Shown: piece by piece, positions 9,467-17,130 of the stretch
Layout of the letters: every line of letters starts with the position of its first letter
Numbering within the stretch: the first letter of the stretch is position 1
From: Phaeoceros laevis
Lineage: Eukaryota; Anthocerotophyta; Anthocerotopsida; Notothyladales
Direction of reading: 5' to 3'
Assembly (NCBI GenBank): GCA_049999765.1
Contig: JBNGIQ010007723.1
Coordinates: 36,806-58,522 of the forward strand
DNA length: 21,717 nt
Made by a program: the position numbers and the translations under genes
The notes under the pieces: model-generated
What the model was told of the DNA's origin: nothing
Databases searched by the model: none
The model's input: only the letters and a program-made list of their open reading frames with translations

Positions 9467-9798
9467 AACCAGGTCCGGCAAGTCAGCGACACATGCTACT
9501 CCTTGCCCTGGCACAGCACACTCCCGGACGAAGCCATACCTGGCAGCCAAGCTAGGCGGCTGTGGCCCATCGTCCCCCACGTCCTGTGAGGAAGGCATAC
9601 AGCAGGCGGACGCGTCAGTGGAAGGCTGCAGTTGCTGGTGCTGAGGTTGAGGAACTGCAGAACCAAGACGAGCACGCTGCGAACGCTGGAAACTTGAAGA
9701 AGGCACAATGTCCTCCACACATGCACTCCACAATCCTAGAGCGCCACGTTCAGAACACTTAACAGTTTGGGGGTGATCCATATGCTATTAAAGCACAC

Positions 9799-9966
9799 TT
9801 TCGGTGGCCGGGAACGGCGCTCCTCTCCTGCACATGCCAACGCAAATGTCAGGCATCCTGACGCAAGCCATTTCACACCACATTTGCTTGTGCACAAGTG
9901 TAACATCCAGCAGTGCATACAAATTGTGGTGACGCCGTGATCGGAACCTCTTCCCGGCCACCGAAA
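9799..9966. repeat. 16-bp perfect inverted repeat, 136 bp apart
   Basis: TTTCGGTGGCCGGGAA at 9799-9814 is exactly inverted at 9951-9966. Weaker matches continue outward on both sides. A 12-bp perfect palindrome, CTTGTGCACAAG (9887-9898), lies near the centre. This may be a small foldback or MITE-like element of about 170-200 bp; no coding content is seen. Confidence 0.8.
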
Positions 9967-10109
9967 TTGGGCGCACCGTCCTCTCGGGAGACTACAAAAT
10001 CACGGACAGGCCTCTCTGCAGACTTCGTAATTGACACCAATAAGAGGGAGTGCCTTTTCGCCAGAATCGCCATTGCCACGTGGCGGCATTTAGCCACTTT
10101 TGCCTGCCC

Positions 10110-10188
10110 TGGCGAATCCCGGGCAAAACTCAATTATTTGTTGGCGAATCCCGGGCAAAACTCAATTATTTGTTGGCGAAACCCGCGG
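10110..10188. repeat. 32-bp perfect tandem duplication with partial third copy
   Basis: The unit TGGCGAATCCCGGGCAAAAC... occurs at 10110-10141 and identically at 10142-10173. A third copy starts at 10174 and diverges after GGCGAA. It lies upstream of the possible promoter region of the PPR pseudogene. Confidence 0.9.
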
Positions 10189-10271
10189 AAACCTGGTTTC
10201 CCGCCGGATCACAGGCAGTTAGTGGAGTTGCTAATTGCATACCGGCTATCCGGCAGCCAGCATGCAATCCT

Positions 10272-10280
10272 AAACCCTAA
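10272..10280 (+). promoter_or_regulatory. Telo-box-like AAACCCTAA
   Basis: AAACCCTAA matches the plant telo-box found in promoters and leaders of many housekeeping genes. Here it is followed by pyrimidine-rich, AC-rich sequence resembling a 5' leader and lies about 270 bases before the first possible ATG (10544). Its use as a promoter element is inference; a 9-mer can occur by chance. Confidence 0.3.
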
Positions 10281-10430
10281 AAACACCATTTCTTCCCGCC
10301 ACTCTCCAGTAAAACCACTTCCGCTCGCCGCCACGATCTCCAGCAAGGACGCACGGAAGCTTTGGGAGTGACTTTGTGCAGAAGGTCGTGAGGCGAGGGA
10401 CGTGCCGTGCGAAAACTACCGAAGGAAGCG

Positions 10431-10491
10431 GTGAGCGCTACCTCTGTCTTCATGCTGCTAGCATCTTACCCTTTGTGTTTGTGCGTTGTAG
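10431..10491 (+). other. Possible 61-bp leader intron
   Basis: AGCG|GTGAGC at 10431 resembles a donor. A pyrimidine-rich stretch ending GTGCGTTGTAG at 10491 resembles an acceptor. It lies between the telo-box-like site and an ATG at 10544 that opens a 49-codon frame (10544-10693, MEAERARREVEVALRDC...). No homology supports that frame. The purine-rich GGAGGGAG repeats at 10500-10575 could be leader sequence. Confidence 0.25.
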
Positions 10492-10907
10492 GTTTAGGTA
10501 GAGGAAGCCAGACGGAGGGAGGGAGCCAGCCTGAGGGAGGGAGATGGAGGCGGAGCGAGCCCGGAGGGAGGTAGAGGTTGCGCTCCGTGACTGCATACCG
10601 GGTGCACGGACGGAGGCAGCGAGCGAGCCGGCAGCCACGGCATCTCAACTCCGACCCGCCTACGCGCAACTTTGGTCTTCAAGAGGTGGCTGACAGCTTG
10701 GTCCACAGCGGTGTTTGTGTGGCGATGGACAGCTGTGTTTGTTGTGGCAACAAGAGGTTTTTTTTTTATGTTGTGCAATTTGCTGTCCCGATTTCCTCAT
10801 GTGGAGCAAGCTCTCAGCCACTTCTTGGTGGCAAAGAGTTAGGCATTGCGGCAATAAGGCGAGGCCTGGATGCGGAAGGCGAGGCCTGCTGTGGGCTCAA
10901 AACATGT

Positions 10908-11150
10908 CTGCTGGATTCTGTAGTGGTGGGCACCTGCGGGATTTTGTAGTGGGGGGCACCTACTGGATTTTGTAGTGGTGGGCACCTGTGGCCGCGGGGC
11001 ACCTGCTGGATTTGGTAGTGGTGGGCACCTGCGGGGCACCTGCTGGATTGTGTAGTGGTGGGCACCTGCGGGGCACCTACTGGATTTGGTAGTGGTGGGC
11101 ACATGCGGGGCACCTGCTGGATTTTGTAGTGGTGGGCACCTGCGGGGCGG
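10908..11150. repeat. 37-bp minisatellite grown from a PPR module
   Basis: Seven units follow one another, each with CTGGATTTKGTAGTGGTGGG then CACCTGCGGGGCAC. The unit is 37 bases in the cleanest copies and 26-40 in others. Its first half is the DNA for LLDYVVVGTCL of the PPR modules downstream. The unit length is not a multiple of three, so expansion came after coding constraint was lost. Confidence 0.85.
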
Positions 11151-11934
11151 ACATGTTTCCAAAAAGTGGTGAACGGGACACGCCAGGTTTTTGACAGCAT
11201 GGACACAAGGAATTTGGTCACATGGAGTGCTCTGATTGCGGACACGGCCAAGAGGCGCTTGTTGTGTGACGACAAAAGGAGGAGGCGGGCCTCATTCTAG
11301 CTTTCCATGTGACGTTTAGTTGCCTTCTGCAGGCGTGTGCAGGTGTTGGTGGCTTGCAGAAGGGCAGGGAGCTGCACTCAAACATTGGCAGAAGAGGGTT
11401 GCTGGATTATGTAGTGGTGGGCACCTGCCTGGTGGACATGTATGCAAAGAGTGGTGATCGGGAAGGTGCACGCCAGGTTTTTGACAGCATGGACACAAAG
11501 AATGTGGTCACATGCAAGGCTCTGATTGCTGGTATGCACAGCAAGGGCTCCGCCAAGAGGCGTTTGGTGTGTATGGACAAATGGAGGAGGCGGGCCTCAT
11601 TCTGGCTAACCACTCAAAAATTGTCAAAACATGTCTGCTGGATTATGCTGGATTATGTCGTGGTGGGCACCTGCCTGGTGGACATGTACATATGCAAGAA
11701 GTGGAAGGTGCATGCCAGGGTTTTTACAGCATGGACACAAAGAATGCGGTAACATGGAATGCTCTGACTGCTAGGTATGGACAGCAAGGACTCGGCAAAG
11801 AGGCGCTTGTCGTGTATGGACAAATGGAGGAGGCGGGCCTCGTTCTGGCTATCCTTGTGACTTATGGAGGCGTGTGCACGTGTTGGTGGCTTGCAGAAGG
11901 GCAGGGAGCTGCACTCAAACGTTGTCAAAATAGG

Positions 11935-12205
11935 TCTGCTGGATTATGTTGTGGTGGGCGTGCTGGTGCCTTGCAGAAGGGCAGGGTGCTGCACTCAAAA
12001 AATGTCAAAGGAGGTCTGCTGGATTGTATAGTGGTGGGCGTGCTGGTGCCTTGCAGAAGGGCAGGGTGATGCACTCCAAAAATGTCCACCTGCCTGGTGG
12101 ACATGCCAGGAGGTATGCTGGATGATGTAGTGGTGGGCACCTGCCTGGTGGACATCAAAGGAGGTCTGTTGGATCATGTAGTGGTGGGCACCTGCCTGGT
12201 GGACA
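11935..12205. repeat. Second PPR-derived tandem repeat (about 78-80 bp, then 51 bp)
   Basis: A unit of about 78-80 bases running from GGTCTGCTGGATT through GCCTTGCAGAAGGGCAGGGT to the next GGAGG occurs twice (near 11935 and 12014). A shorter unit of about 51 bases containing GTAGTGGTGGGCACCTGCCT then occurs near 12113 and 12161. Both units join pieces of PPR coding that are not neighbours in an intact module. Confidence 0.75.
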
Positions 12206-12608
12206 TGTATGCAAAAACTGGAGAACTGGAAGGTGCACGCCAGGGTTTTGACAACATGGACACACATAATGTGGTTACATGGAGTGCATCATGTGGTGAG
12301 CTTCAAGGTGCACGCCCGGTTTTGGACAGCATGGAGACAAACGATGTGGGCGGACAAATGGAGGAGGTGGGCCGCAGTGTGGCTAACCATGTTACTTTTG
12401 TTTGCCTTCTGAGGTGTGTGCTAGCACTTGTGGCTTTGAGGCAGGGAGCTGCACTCAAAGATTGCTGGATGATGTAGTGGTGGGCACCTGCCTGGTGGAC
12501 ATGTATGCAAAATGTGGTCACCTGGAAGGTGCAGGCCAGGTTTGGACAGCAGGCCAGGATGTGGCGACATGGAATGCCCAAAAGCTTGGTATGCACAGAG
12601 AGGGTGTG

Positions 12609-12984
12609 CCGGACATCCGGCACCAGCAGGGGTGTCCCGGACATCTGGCACCAGCAGGGGTGTCCCGGACATCCGGCACCAGCTGGTGTGTCCCGGACAT
12701 CCGGCACCAGCAGGGGCAGGGGTGTCCCGGACATCCGGCACCAGCAGGGGCAGGGGTGTCCCGGACATCCGGCATTCTGAAGTGAACCACAGACGGAGAC
12801 ATTGTGATCCGAACATCCGGTAGCAGCTGCTTGCATTGTGCACCAGACATCCGGTACCCGACCTCGTCCGGGTGCTGGATGCATAGTGCACCTGACATCC
12901 GGTAGCAGCTGCTTGCATTGTGCACCGGACATCCGGTACCCGACCTCGTCCGGGTGCTGGATGCATAGTGCACCGGACATCCGG
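12609..12984. repeat. Second, dense cluster of the CCGGACATCCGG palindrome
   Basis: Exact copies start at 12609, 12665, 12693, 12727, 12761, 12925 and 12973; variants with one change start at 12637, 12809, 12843 and 12891. The first six sit in near-tandem units of 28-34 bases joined by CACCAGCAGGGG. The last part is an 82-bp duplication (about 12822-12903 and 12904-12984) containing GTACCCGACCTCGTCCGGGT. The cluster lies between the end of the PPR pseudogene and the methyltransferase gene. Confidence 0.95.
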
Positions 12985-13064
12985 CACTGCTGGAGTGTGG
13001 TGGAGTGTGGTGGAGTGTGCTCAATGTAGATCTGACTTCAATTGCTTTGTTTGTTTTGCAGAAG

Positions 13065-13883
13065 ATGGGAGGACGCGGACGTGGGAAAGGGGCTGCGGGA
13101 AAAGGCCGCCGCCAGAAAAAGCAAGCTGACCCTGGACCAGAAGAAATGGAGGGAGCAGCCCCTCAGCCTCCACCAAAGGCACCAAAGCGGTCAAGTGCAA
13201 AACAGCAGGAACGGCGGGCATCGACAACAAGAGCCGATGAAACCCTTGCAACAACTCCACCCCCTCCCGCAACAAGAGTTGTTGCAACCCCTCCCACTGG
13301 GCCTGAGCCCCTAGTCCCCACAGACCCTCCACGTCCAACAGCACCACAAATGTAAAGCCTTACTAGGTTTGAGGAGACCGCCGTGGCTCTCCCTGGGGAA
13401 ATGAGAGAAGACCCCCCCCATGCGCTTTCTCTTTAAAGGGGGGGGCCATTCCCTTCTGCTGATGCATCACGTGCTGATGGTCCACATGTTTTGGACATGA
13501 ACAGAAAGCCAGCGTACAACAAGCACGCAACTAATGTTATTTCATGGATGATGGCACCTAACGTTCCTGTCTATGGTTTTGAGAACCGGCGGCGGAGTAT
13601 CTCGGCGTCAACTAAGCGTTCAAAACATGTGTACGTGTTTGTGGAAGAAAAGATGAAGGCCAAGTATAAGTGTGGAGGATCAATTCTGTGGAGCAAGTAT
13701 GATCACAAAGGCGCACAGTCCCGAGTTTATTTGCTAGTGACTACAAATGAGAGGCCGCCTGTATTTGCCTTGGGACCCAGCAAATGTCATGTGATGAGTG
13801 TAATTGTGAAAGACTTCGACATCATTGGTTGCGGACCTGCTAAACTGCGGGACGACATTGCTCCACTTTTGAAGAAACCGGAT
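13065..13883 (+). pseudogene. ParB-methyltransferase gene, first coding exon
   Basis: An acceptor-like TTTGTTTGTTTTGCAG ends at 13061, and ATG at 13065 starts MGGRGRGKGAAGKGRRQKK. This is followed by a low-complexity Pro/Thr region. One frame runs to 13883 with only two stops, TAA at 13353-13355 and TAA at 13434-13436. The C8/G8 foldback (13412-13445) sits across the second stop. From 13491 the protein looks globular (AYNKHATNVISWMMAPN, VYVFVEEKMKAKYKCGGS, VFALGPSKCHVMSVIVKDF), with no family I recognise. A GTAAGT donor follows LLKKPD at 13884. The low-complexity stretch could instead be an intron-bordered leader exon. Confidence 0.6.
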
Positions 13884-13958
13884 GTAAGTATGCATGTTTT
13901 CGATTGTCTGCAGGTGCGAAGTCTTCATGTGAATTCTCATGATGTGTCCCATGTGCAG
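13884..13958 (+). other. Probable 75-bp intron
   Basis: GAT|GTAAGT at 13884 is a strong donor, and CATGTGCAG at 13958 an acceptor, giving a 75-base intron that leaves the frame unchanged (KKPD joined to DGESFHAYLHKVV). A second acceptor at CTGCAG (13913) is possible. Because 75 is a multiple of three and contains no stop, the intron also reads through. Confidence 0.5.
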
Positions 13959-14690
13959 GACGGCGAATCTTTTCATGCATACCTCCACAAAGTGGTAGTG
14001 GAGTTAAGCGCAGCAAGTTCTAACATGATTGGCACAACACCTTTATGAATGCAAAGGCTATGTAGAGGACAGAGTAAGCGATATAGCTCCAAAGGAAAAA
14101 AGACAAAGCAAGGAGAAAGGCAAAAGCAAGGCTACAGGAACAAAGAAAAGGGGGGTAGTGGTTTTAAAAGAGAGTGAAATAATGGACCTTGAAGGAACTC
14201 AACGGGGAGGCAGCACTAGAGTGAAGAAACGGAAAGCAAAAGAAGTGGTTGATCAAGACATGGAAGACCGCGCATTTAGTGGAGCGGTCAGTCAACATGT
14301 TACAACACATGCTGAGCGCCTCCATAGCATGACTGTTGTGACTGTTGTGGACTCCACAACAGTGAAAGCAAGGAAATCTTTGCTTAAGAAGAAGTGCTGT
14401 GAGAGGATCCACACACTGCATGTTCAAGACCTCTATCCAGCTAGAGATTTGAAGGGCCTTCCAAAAGCCTCCATACGGAGACTTGATATGCCTTTAGTGA
14501 ACAGGCTTGTGAGGAAAATGAAGAGAGAATATGTGGATGCAGGGGTGCTACCTTTGGTTGTTATGATAGACCCTGACCAATGCACAAGTGTGGATGACTT
14601 TGATGAAGAAAATGTTCCAAGGGGCAGGCACAAATATTGTGTGCTTGGAGGTAACCACACTTATGAGGCACGTAGAATTCTATTTAGTTT
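13959..14690 (+). pseudogene. Exon with Lys-rich linker and ParB-like domain
   Basis: After DGESFHAYLHKVVVEL the frame slips near 14028 and resumes as AQHLYECKGYVEDRV. A lysine-rich stretch follows (14085-14260), then the ParB-like fold from about 14440 to 14685: IRRLDMPLVNRLVRKMKREY, LPLVVMIDPDQ, and KYCVLGGNHTYEARRIL. The G-G-N-H-x-x-x-A phrase is the hallmark of the ParB/sulfiredoxin-like N-terminal domain, which in family members binds or hydrolyses nucleotide and contacts DNA. The domain is cut just after EARRIL, where the inverted block begins; the plus frame beyond (SLQVIPSLSSG...) is only a shadow. Confidence 0.65.
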
Positions 14691-16115
14691 ACAAGTCATC
14701 CCATCCTTAAGCTCAGGATTTCCAAAGGTGTTTGCAAAAGTTCCCACCTCTTCCTCTTGGCACTCCTTCACCCCTCCATGTCCTATGGTGATGTAGTTTG
14801 CAGCATCATAAAACCTGGTCTTCGACTGTGGCACAACATTCAACTTATTCCAAATGCAGCTGTCTACACCTCTTGAGCAGCGAGCTTTAAGCACTCCTCT
14901 TATCATTTCAATGTCGTCTACCCCATGGAAAAATATCATTCTCCGTTTTTTCGCACTGGTGATGAGTTCAAACCCAGTCAACATTTCTTCAAATTCCTTT
15001 TTCTTGAACCTTACGTCCTATGCATTGCTGCTAGCAATCCCTCAAGGAAGGTCGGCAATAAGGAGTGTGAACTCACGCTTTCTCAAAGTAGTGCTCATGT
15101 CCCGAGAGTCTGCCATGAGAACCTGGTATTTCACGGATTCTTCTTTGGGCACGCGTCCCCAGTGCTGTTCTCTGAATACATGCAAGTCATCAATTCCTTC
15201 ATCTCCTAGAGCTGTTTGGTCATCCAAAGACCTTAACCATTTCTGAGCTCTTGTAATATGGTCTTTGAGAGATGGTGGGAGGCTTTGCGGCTTATTATCA
15301 ATATCGGTATGTTTCTGTATATGAGGAAACAACATATGTCATTGATTGCAACCTGTGCCGGACGTCCGGCACACAAGAAAACAATGCAAAGTTAAACAAT
15401 GCAAAGTTTGCAAGAAAAACACAACAAAGTTTGCAAGAAAAACACAACACTTACAACTCTGGCAAACGCAACCTGAAACTCTGCAAGCTTTTTGTCCGTG
15501 GAGTGATGCGGGTGCCTTTCTCTTACTTGGGCAAAGTCATCGCATTCCAACCTTTTTACCATTGCATATTGAACAACCATCAACTTCTTTGTGGCTTCCT
15601 ATGTTTTGCCATTTCTTTGGAACTCTTGAAATCATTTGAAAGTACCCCTTTGCATGCTCTGATAACTGTTGCCTCCCCAGCAGGTGTGTAACTGTCAATA
15701 CCCTGAAAGGTTTTCCATACTGCAGTTGGGATTGGTTTCTCATCACCTGGTTTCTTCCTTCTGTTCTTTGAACCTGATTTCTGTTCAGGTAATTGTCCTC
15801 TCTCCCACATCTCAAAGATGTCGTCCACAAGTTCCCATACTTTATCCGCTAACCTTGCAAGGCGATATTCAAGTGTCATCTTATCCCTTGCCTGCTGTTT
15901 TTTGTCTTTTCTTTCCTTCTTTTTCCCAACGTCTTCCTTCTTCTTTTCAGTTGTTTCCTCGTCGGAGTTGTCAAATCCACCTATCCCAAGCCTCTTGTAG
16001 ATATTGTTTTTCTACTCTGTAGTGAGCTCCTTGCCCTCTCTATTCCTGATATTTATCTCATCCCTGATGTATCTTACCCTCTCTATAAATGAGAACTTCT
16101 TTCTTCTGCAATTAG
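14691..16115 (-). pseudogene. Inverted internal block of the ParB-methyltransferase gene
   Basis: Read on the minus strand from 16113 downwards, the frame gives NCRRKKFSFIERVRYIRDEI and KRLGIGGFDN, a Lys/Glu stretch, and LARLADKVWELVDDIFEMW. One stop (16012-16014) interrupts it. After a shift near 15585 it gives QYAMVKRLECDDFAQVRE, then a minus-strand intron, then LPPSLKDHITRAQKWLRSLDD and HWGRVPKEESVKYQVLMADS. Motif IV follows as TLLIADLP, stop, GIASS, with the stop at 15042-15044 where the motif tyrosine should be. The block ends ITIGHGGV and GNPELKDG near 14700. These parts belong between the ParB domain and motifs X and I, both on the plus strand. Either the DNA was inverted or the assembly is wrong. 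Confidence 0.7.
15315..15454 (-). other. Minus-strand intron carrying a perfect 20-bp palindrome
   Basis: On the minus strand, FARV is followed by GTAAGTGTTGTG (donor at 15454), and CTCATATACAG (acceptor at 15315) precedes KHTDIDNKPQSLPPS. The 140-base intron contains a duplicated phrase TTTTTCTTGCAAACTTTG (15401-15450). It also holds TGTGCCGGACGTCCGGCACA (15354-15373), a perfectly symmetric relative of the window's palindrome. Splice sites on the minus strand support the view that the block was inverted after the gene had its introns. Confidence 0.6.
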
Positions 16116-17130
16116 GTTGTGGTCAATGGAGAGTACTCGGATTTCCTCTAAGTCAAGGCCTGCATATATGAAACCCTGCATCTTGCAAAAATCTTCTCTT
16201 TCGGGAAATGTCTTCAACAAGTATGCTGTGTACTCAAAAGCTGTGTACCATTCATTGGATGGTAAGGTGGTAAGCCTTTACCAAAAACCGTTGAAGCTCA
16301 TGCGAAAGTTGGTAAGGCTCTTCTCTGAGGAGGGAGAATGGATTTTGGATGCATGTTGTGAAAGCGGGTCCACAATAGTTGCTGCTGTGAAAGAGAAGAG
16401 GAATTGTGTTGCATTTGACTCTGACCCAAGGTGCGTGGAGTTTATAAAGTCAAGGATAGTTAGCCTTGACAGTTTTGCTGACGAAGAGCAAGAGGTGGGC
16501 AACAACAAAGCGTACAAAGGAGGCATCCACAAAGAGTATGTGGATTCCACAAGAACGGTGGAAAGATGTGAAACCATTGTAAACCCTAAATGGGCATATC
16601 GTGGGGCAACTATTCCACCACCCCCTGCACCAGTTCCTCAATCGCCGTCCACCCCTCTCACCCCTTCAACCCCTCGTACGCCAAGAGATGCAAGGTAGCA
16701 ATCTCCACCAAAGTCTGCACCAAAGTCTTCTAGGAAAAACAATGACAGGTTGGTGGAAAAACCGGAAAAAGAAAAAGCCAATGACGGGTTGGTGGAAAAA
16801 GAGAATGAGAGGGAGGTGCGGAGGAGGGAACGTGAAATTGAAAAGGAGGCTTCTTTTCAAACATGGCAAGCAGAATTGCAATCTGAGGCTGTGGCTGAGG
16901 CAGAGGGTACCGGACATCCGGTACCTGGAGAGTCCGAGGGTTTTGGCCACTTCAGCGTCATCAGCAAATGGCGGGAGAACATGGGGCAATCTATGGAGGA
17001 AGACACTGAGCCATATGCAGCATCCGTGGGAGCAGTAGCTGTCGAAAAAGCTACAGAAATGAATGAGGAACTACATCAAGATGCACAGCATATGATATAT
17101 CGCATTCTTTCGAATTCAAGCAATATGTAG
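16116..17130 (+). pseudogene. Exon with methyltransferase motifs X and I and charged C-terminus
   Basis: The frame is open from about 16117 to the natural stop at 17128-17130, except for TAG at 16696-16698. It shows NVFNKYAVYSKAVYHSLDGK, motif X as VVSLYQKPLKLMRKLVRLF, motif I as EWILDACCESGSTIVAAV (Asp codon 16348-16350), and motif II as CVAFDSDPRCVEFIKSRI. These bind S-adenosylmethionine in beta-class enzymes. The expected glycine before SGST is glutamate (16360-16362), probably GGA to GAA, which should damage cofactor binding. A Pro/Thr/Ser linker follows (16605-16690), then a Glu/Lys/Arg-rich, probably coiled-coil tail (16750-16900). The exact palindrome copy at 16906-16925 is inside coding sequence, read as EGTGHPVPG. 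Confidence 0.7.
16906..16925. repeat. 20-bp palindrome copy within coding sequence
   Basis: GGTACCGGACATCCGGTACC is symmetric except for its central CA. The core starts at 16910. It lies in the C-terminal exon of the methyltransferase pseudogene without disturbing the frame. It has the same plus-strand centre as the distant clusters. Confidence 0.95.

Larger units (their letters stand above)
10900..12600 (+). pseudogene. PLS-type pentatricopeptide-repeat pseudogene
   Basis: Recurring PPR motifs appear in all three plus frames: GLLDYVVVGTCLVDMYAKSGD, ARQVFDSMDTKNVVTCKALIAG, QQGLGKEALVVYGQMEEAGL, and VTFVCLLRCV or CLLQACAGVGGLQKGRELHS. PLS PPR proteins bind organellar RNA, usually for C-to-U editing or processing; that role is family knowledge only. 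Modules of about 300 bases start near 10910, 11400, 11640, 12110 and 12470. The clearest frames are 11309-11530, 11512-11850, 12082-12400 and 12402-12600. Shifts between frames are frequent, there is no initiator or C-terminal E/DYW domain, and the last module breaks off at MHRE directly before the first CCGGACATCCGG of the second cluster. It is a decayed fragment. Confidence 0.8.
13065..17130 (+). pseudogene. Broken ParB-like / beta-class DNA methyltransferase gene
   Basis: The pieces form one long protein: a basic and proline-rich N-terminus, an unrecognised folded region (VYGFENRRRSIS), a Lys-rich linker, a ParB-like domain, a helical charged region, methyltransferase motif IV (LIADLP then GI), motif X (YQKPLKLMRKLV) and motif I (ILDACCESGST), then a proline-rich linker and charged C-terminus. 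Motif order IV-X-I marks a beta-class N4-cytosine/N6-adenine DNA methyltransferase, which would transfer methyl from S-adenosylmethionine to DNA. About 14.69-16.11 kb is inverted. Stops lie at 13353, 13434, 16012, 15042, 15018 and 16696; frameshifts near 14028 and 15585. Introns are plant-like. The host is probably a transposon. A ParB-methylase arrangement is familiar from phages and bacteria. It is not functional as it stands. Confidence 0.7.

Noticed and set aside
9562-9762. 66-residue plus frame with AEVEELQNQDEHAANAGNLKKAQ
   Set aside because: Looks mildly helical but has no supporting exon or homology I can name.
12303-13024. Long overlapping frames on both strands (up to 225 residues) with CPGHPAPAG or GCPGHP repeats
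   Set aside because: They are translations of the CCGGACATCCGG array in different frames; repeat periodicity keeps them open.
15272-16022. Plus-strand frames across 15.27-16.02 kb
   Set aside because: They are shadows of the minus-strand methyltransferase coding in the inverted block.
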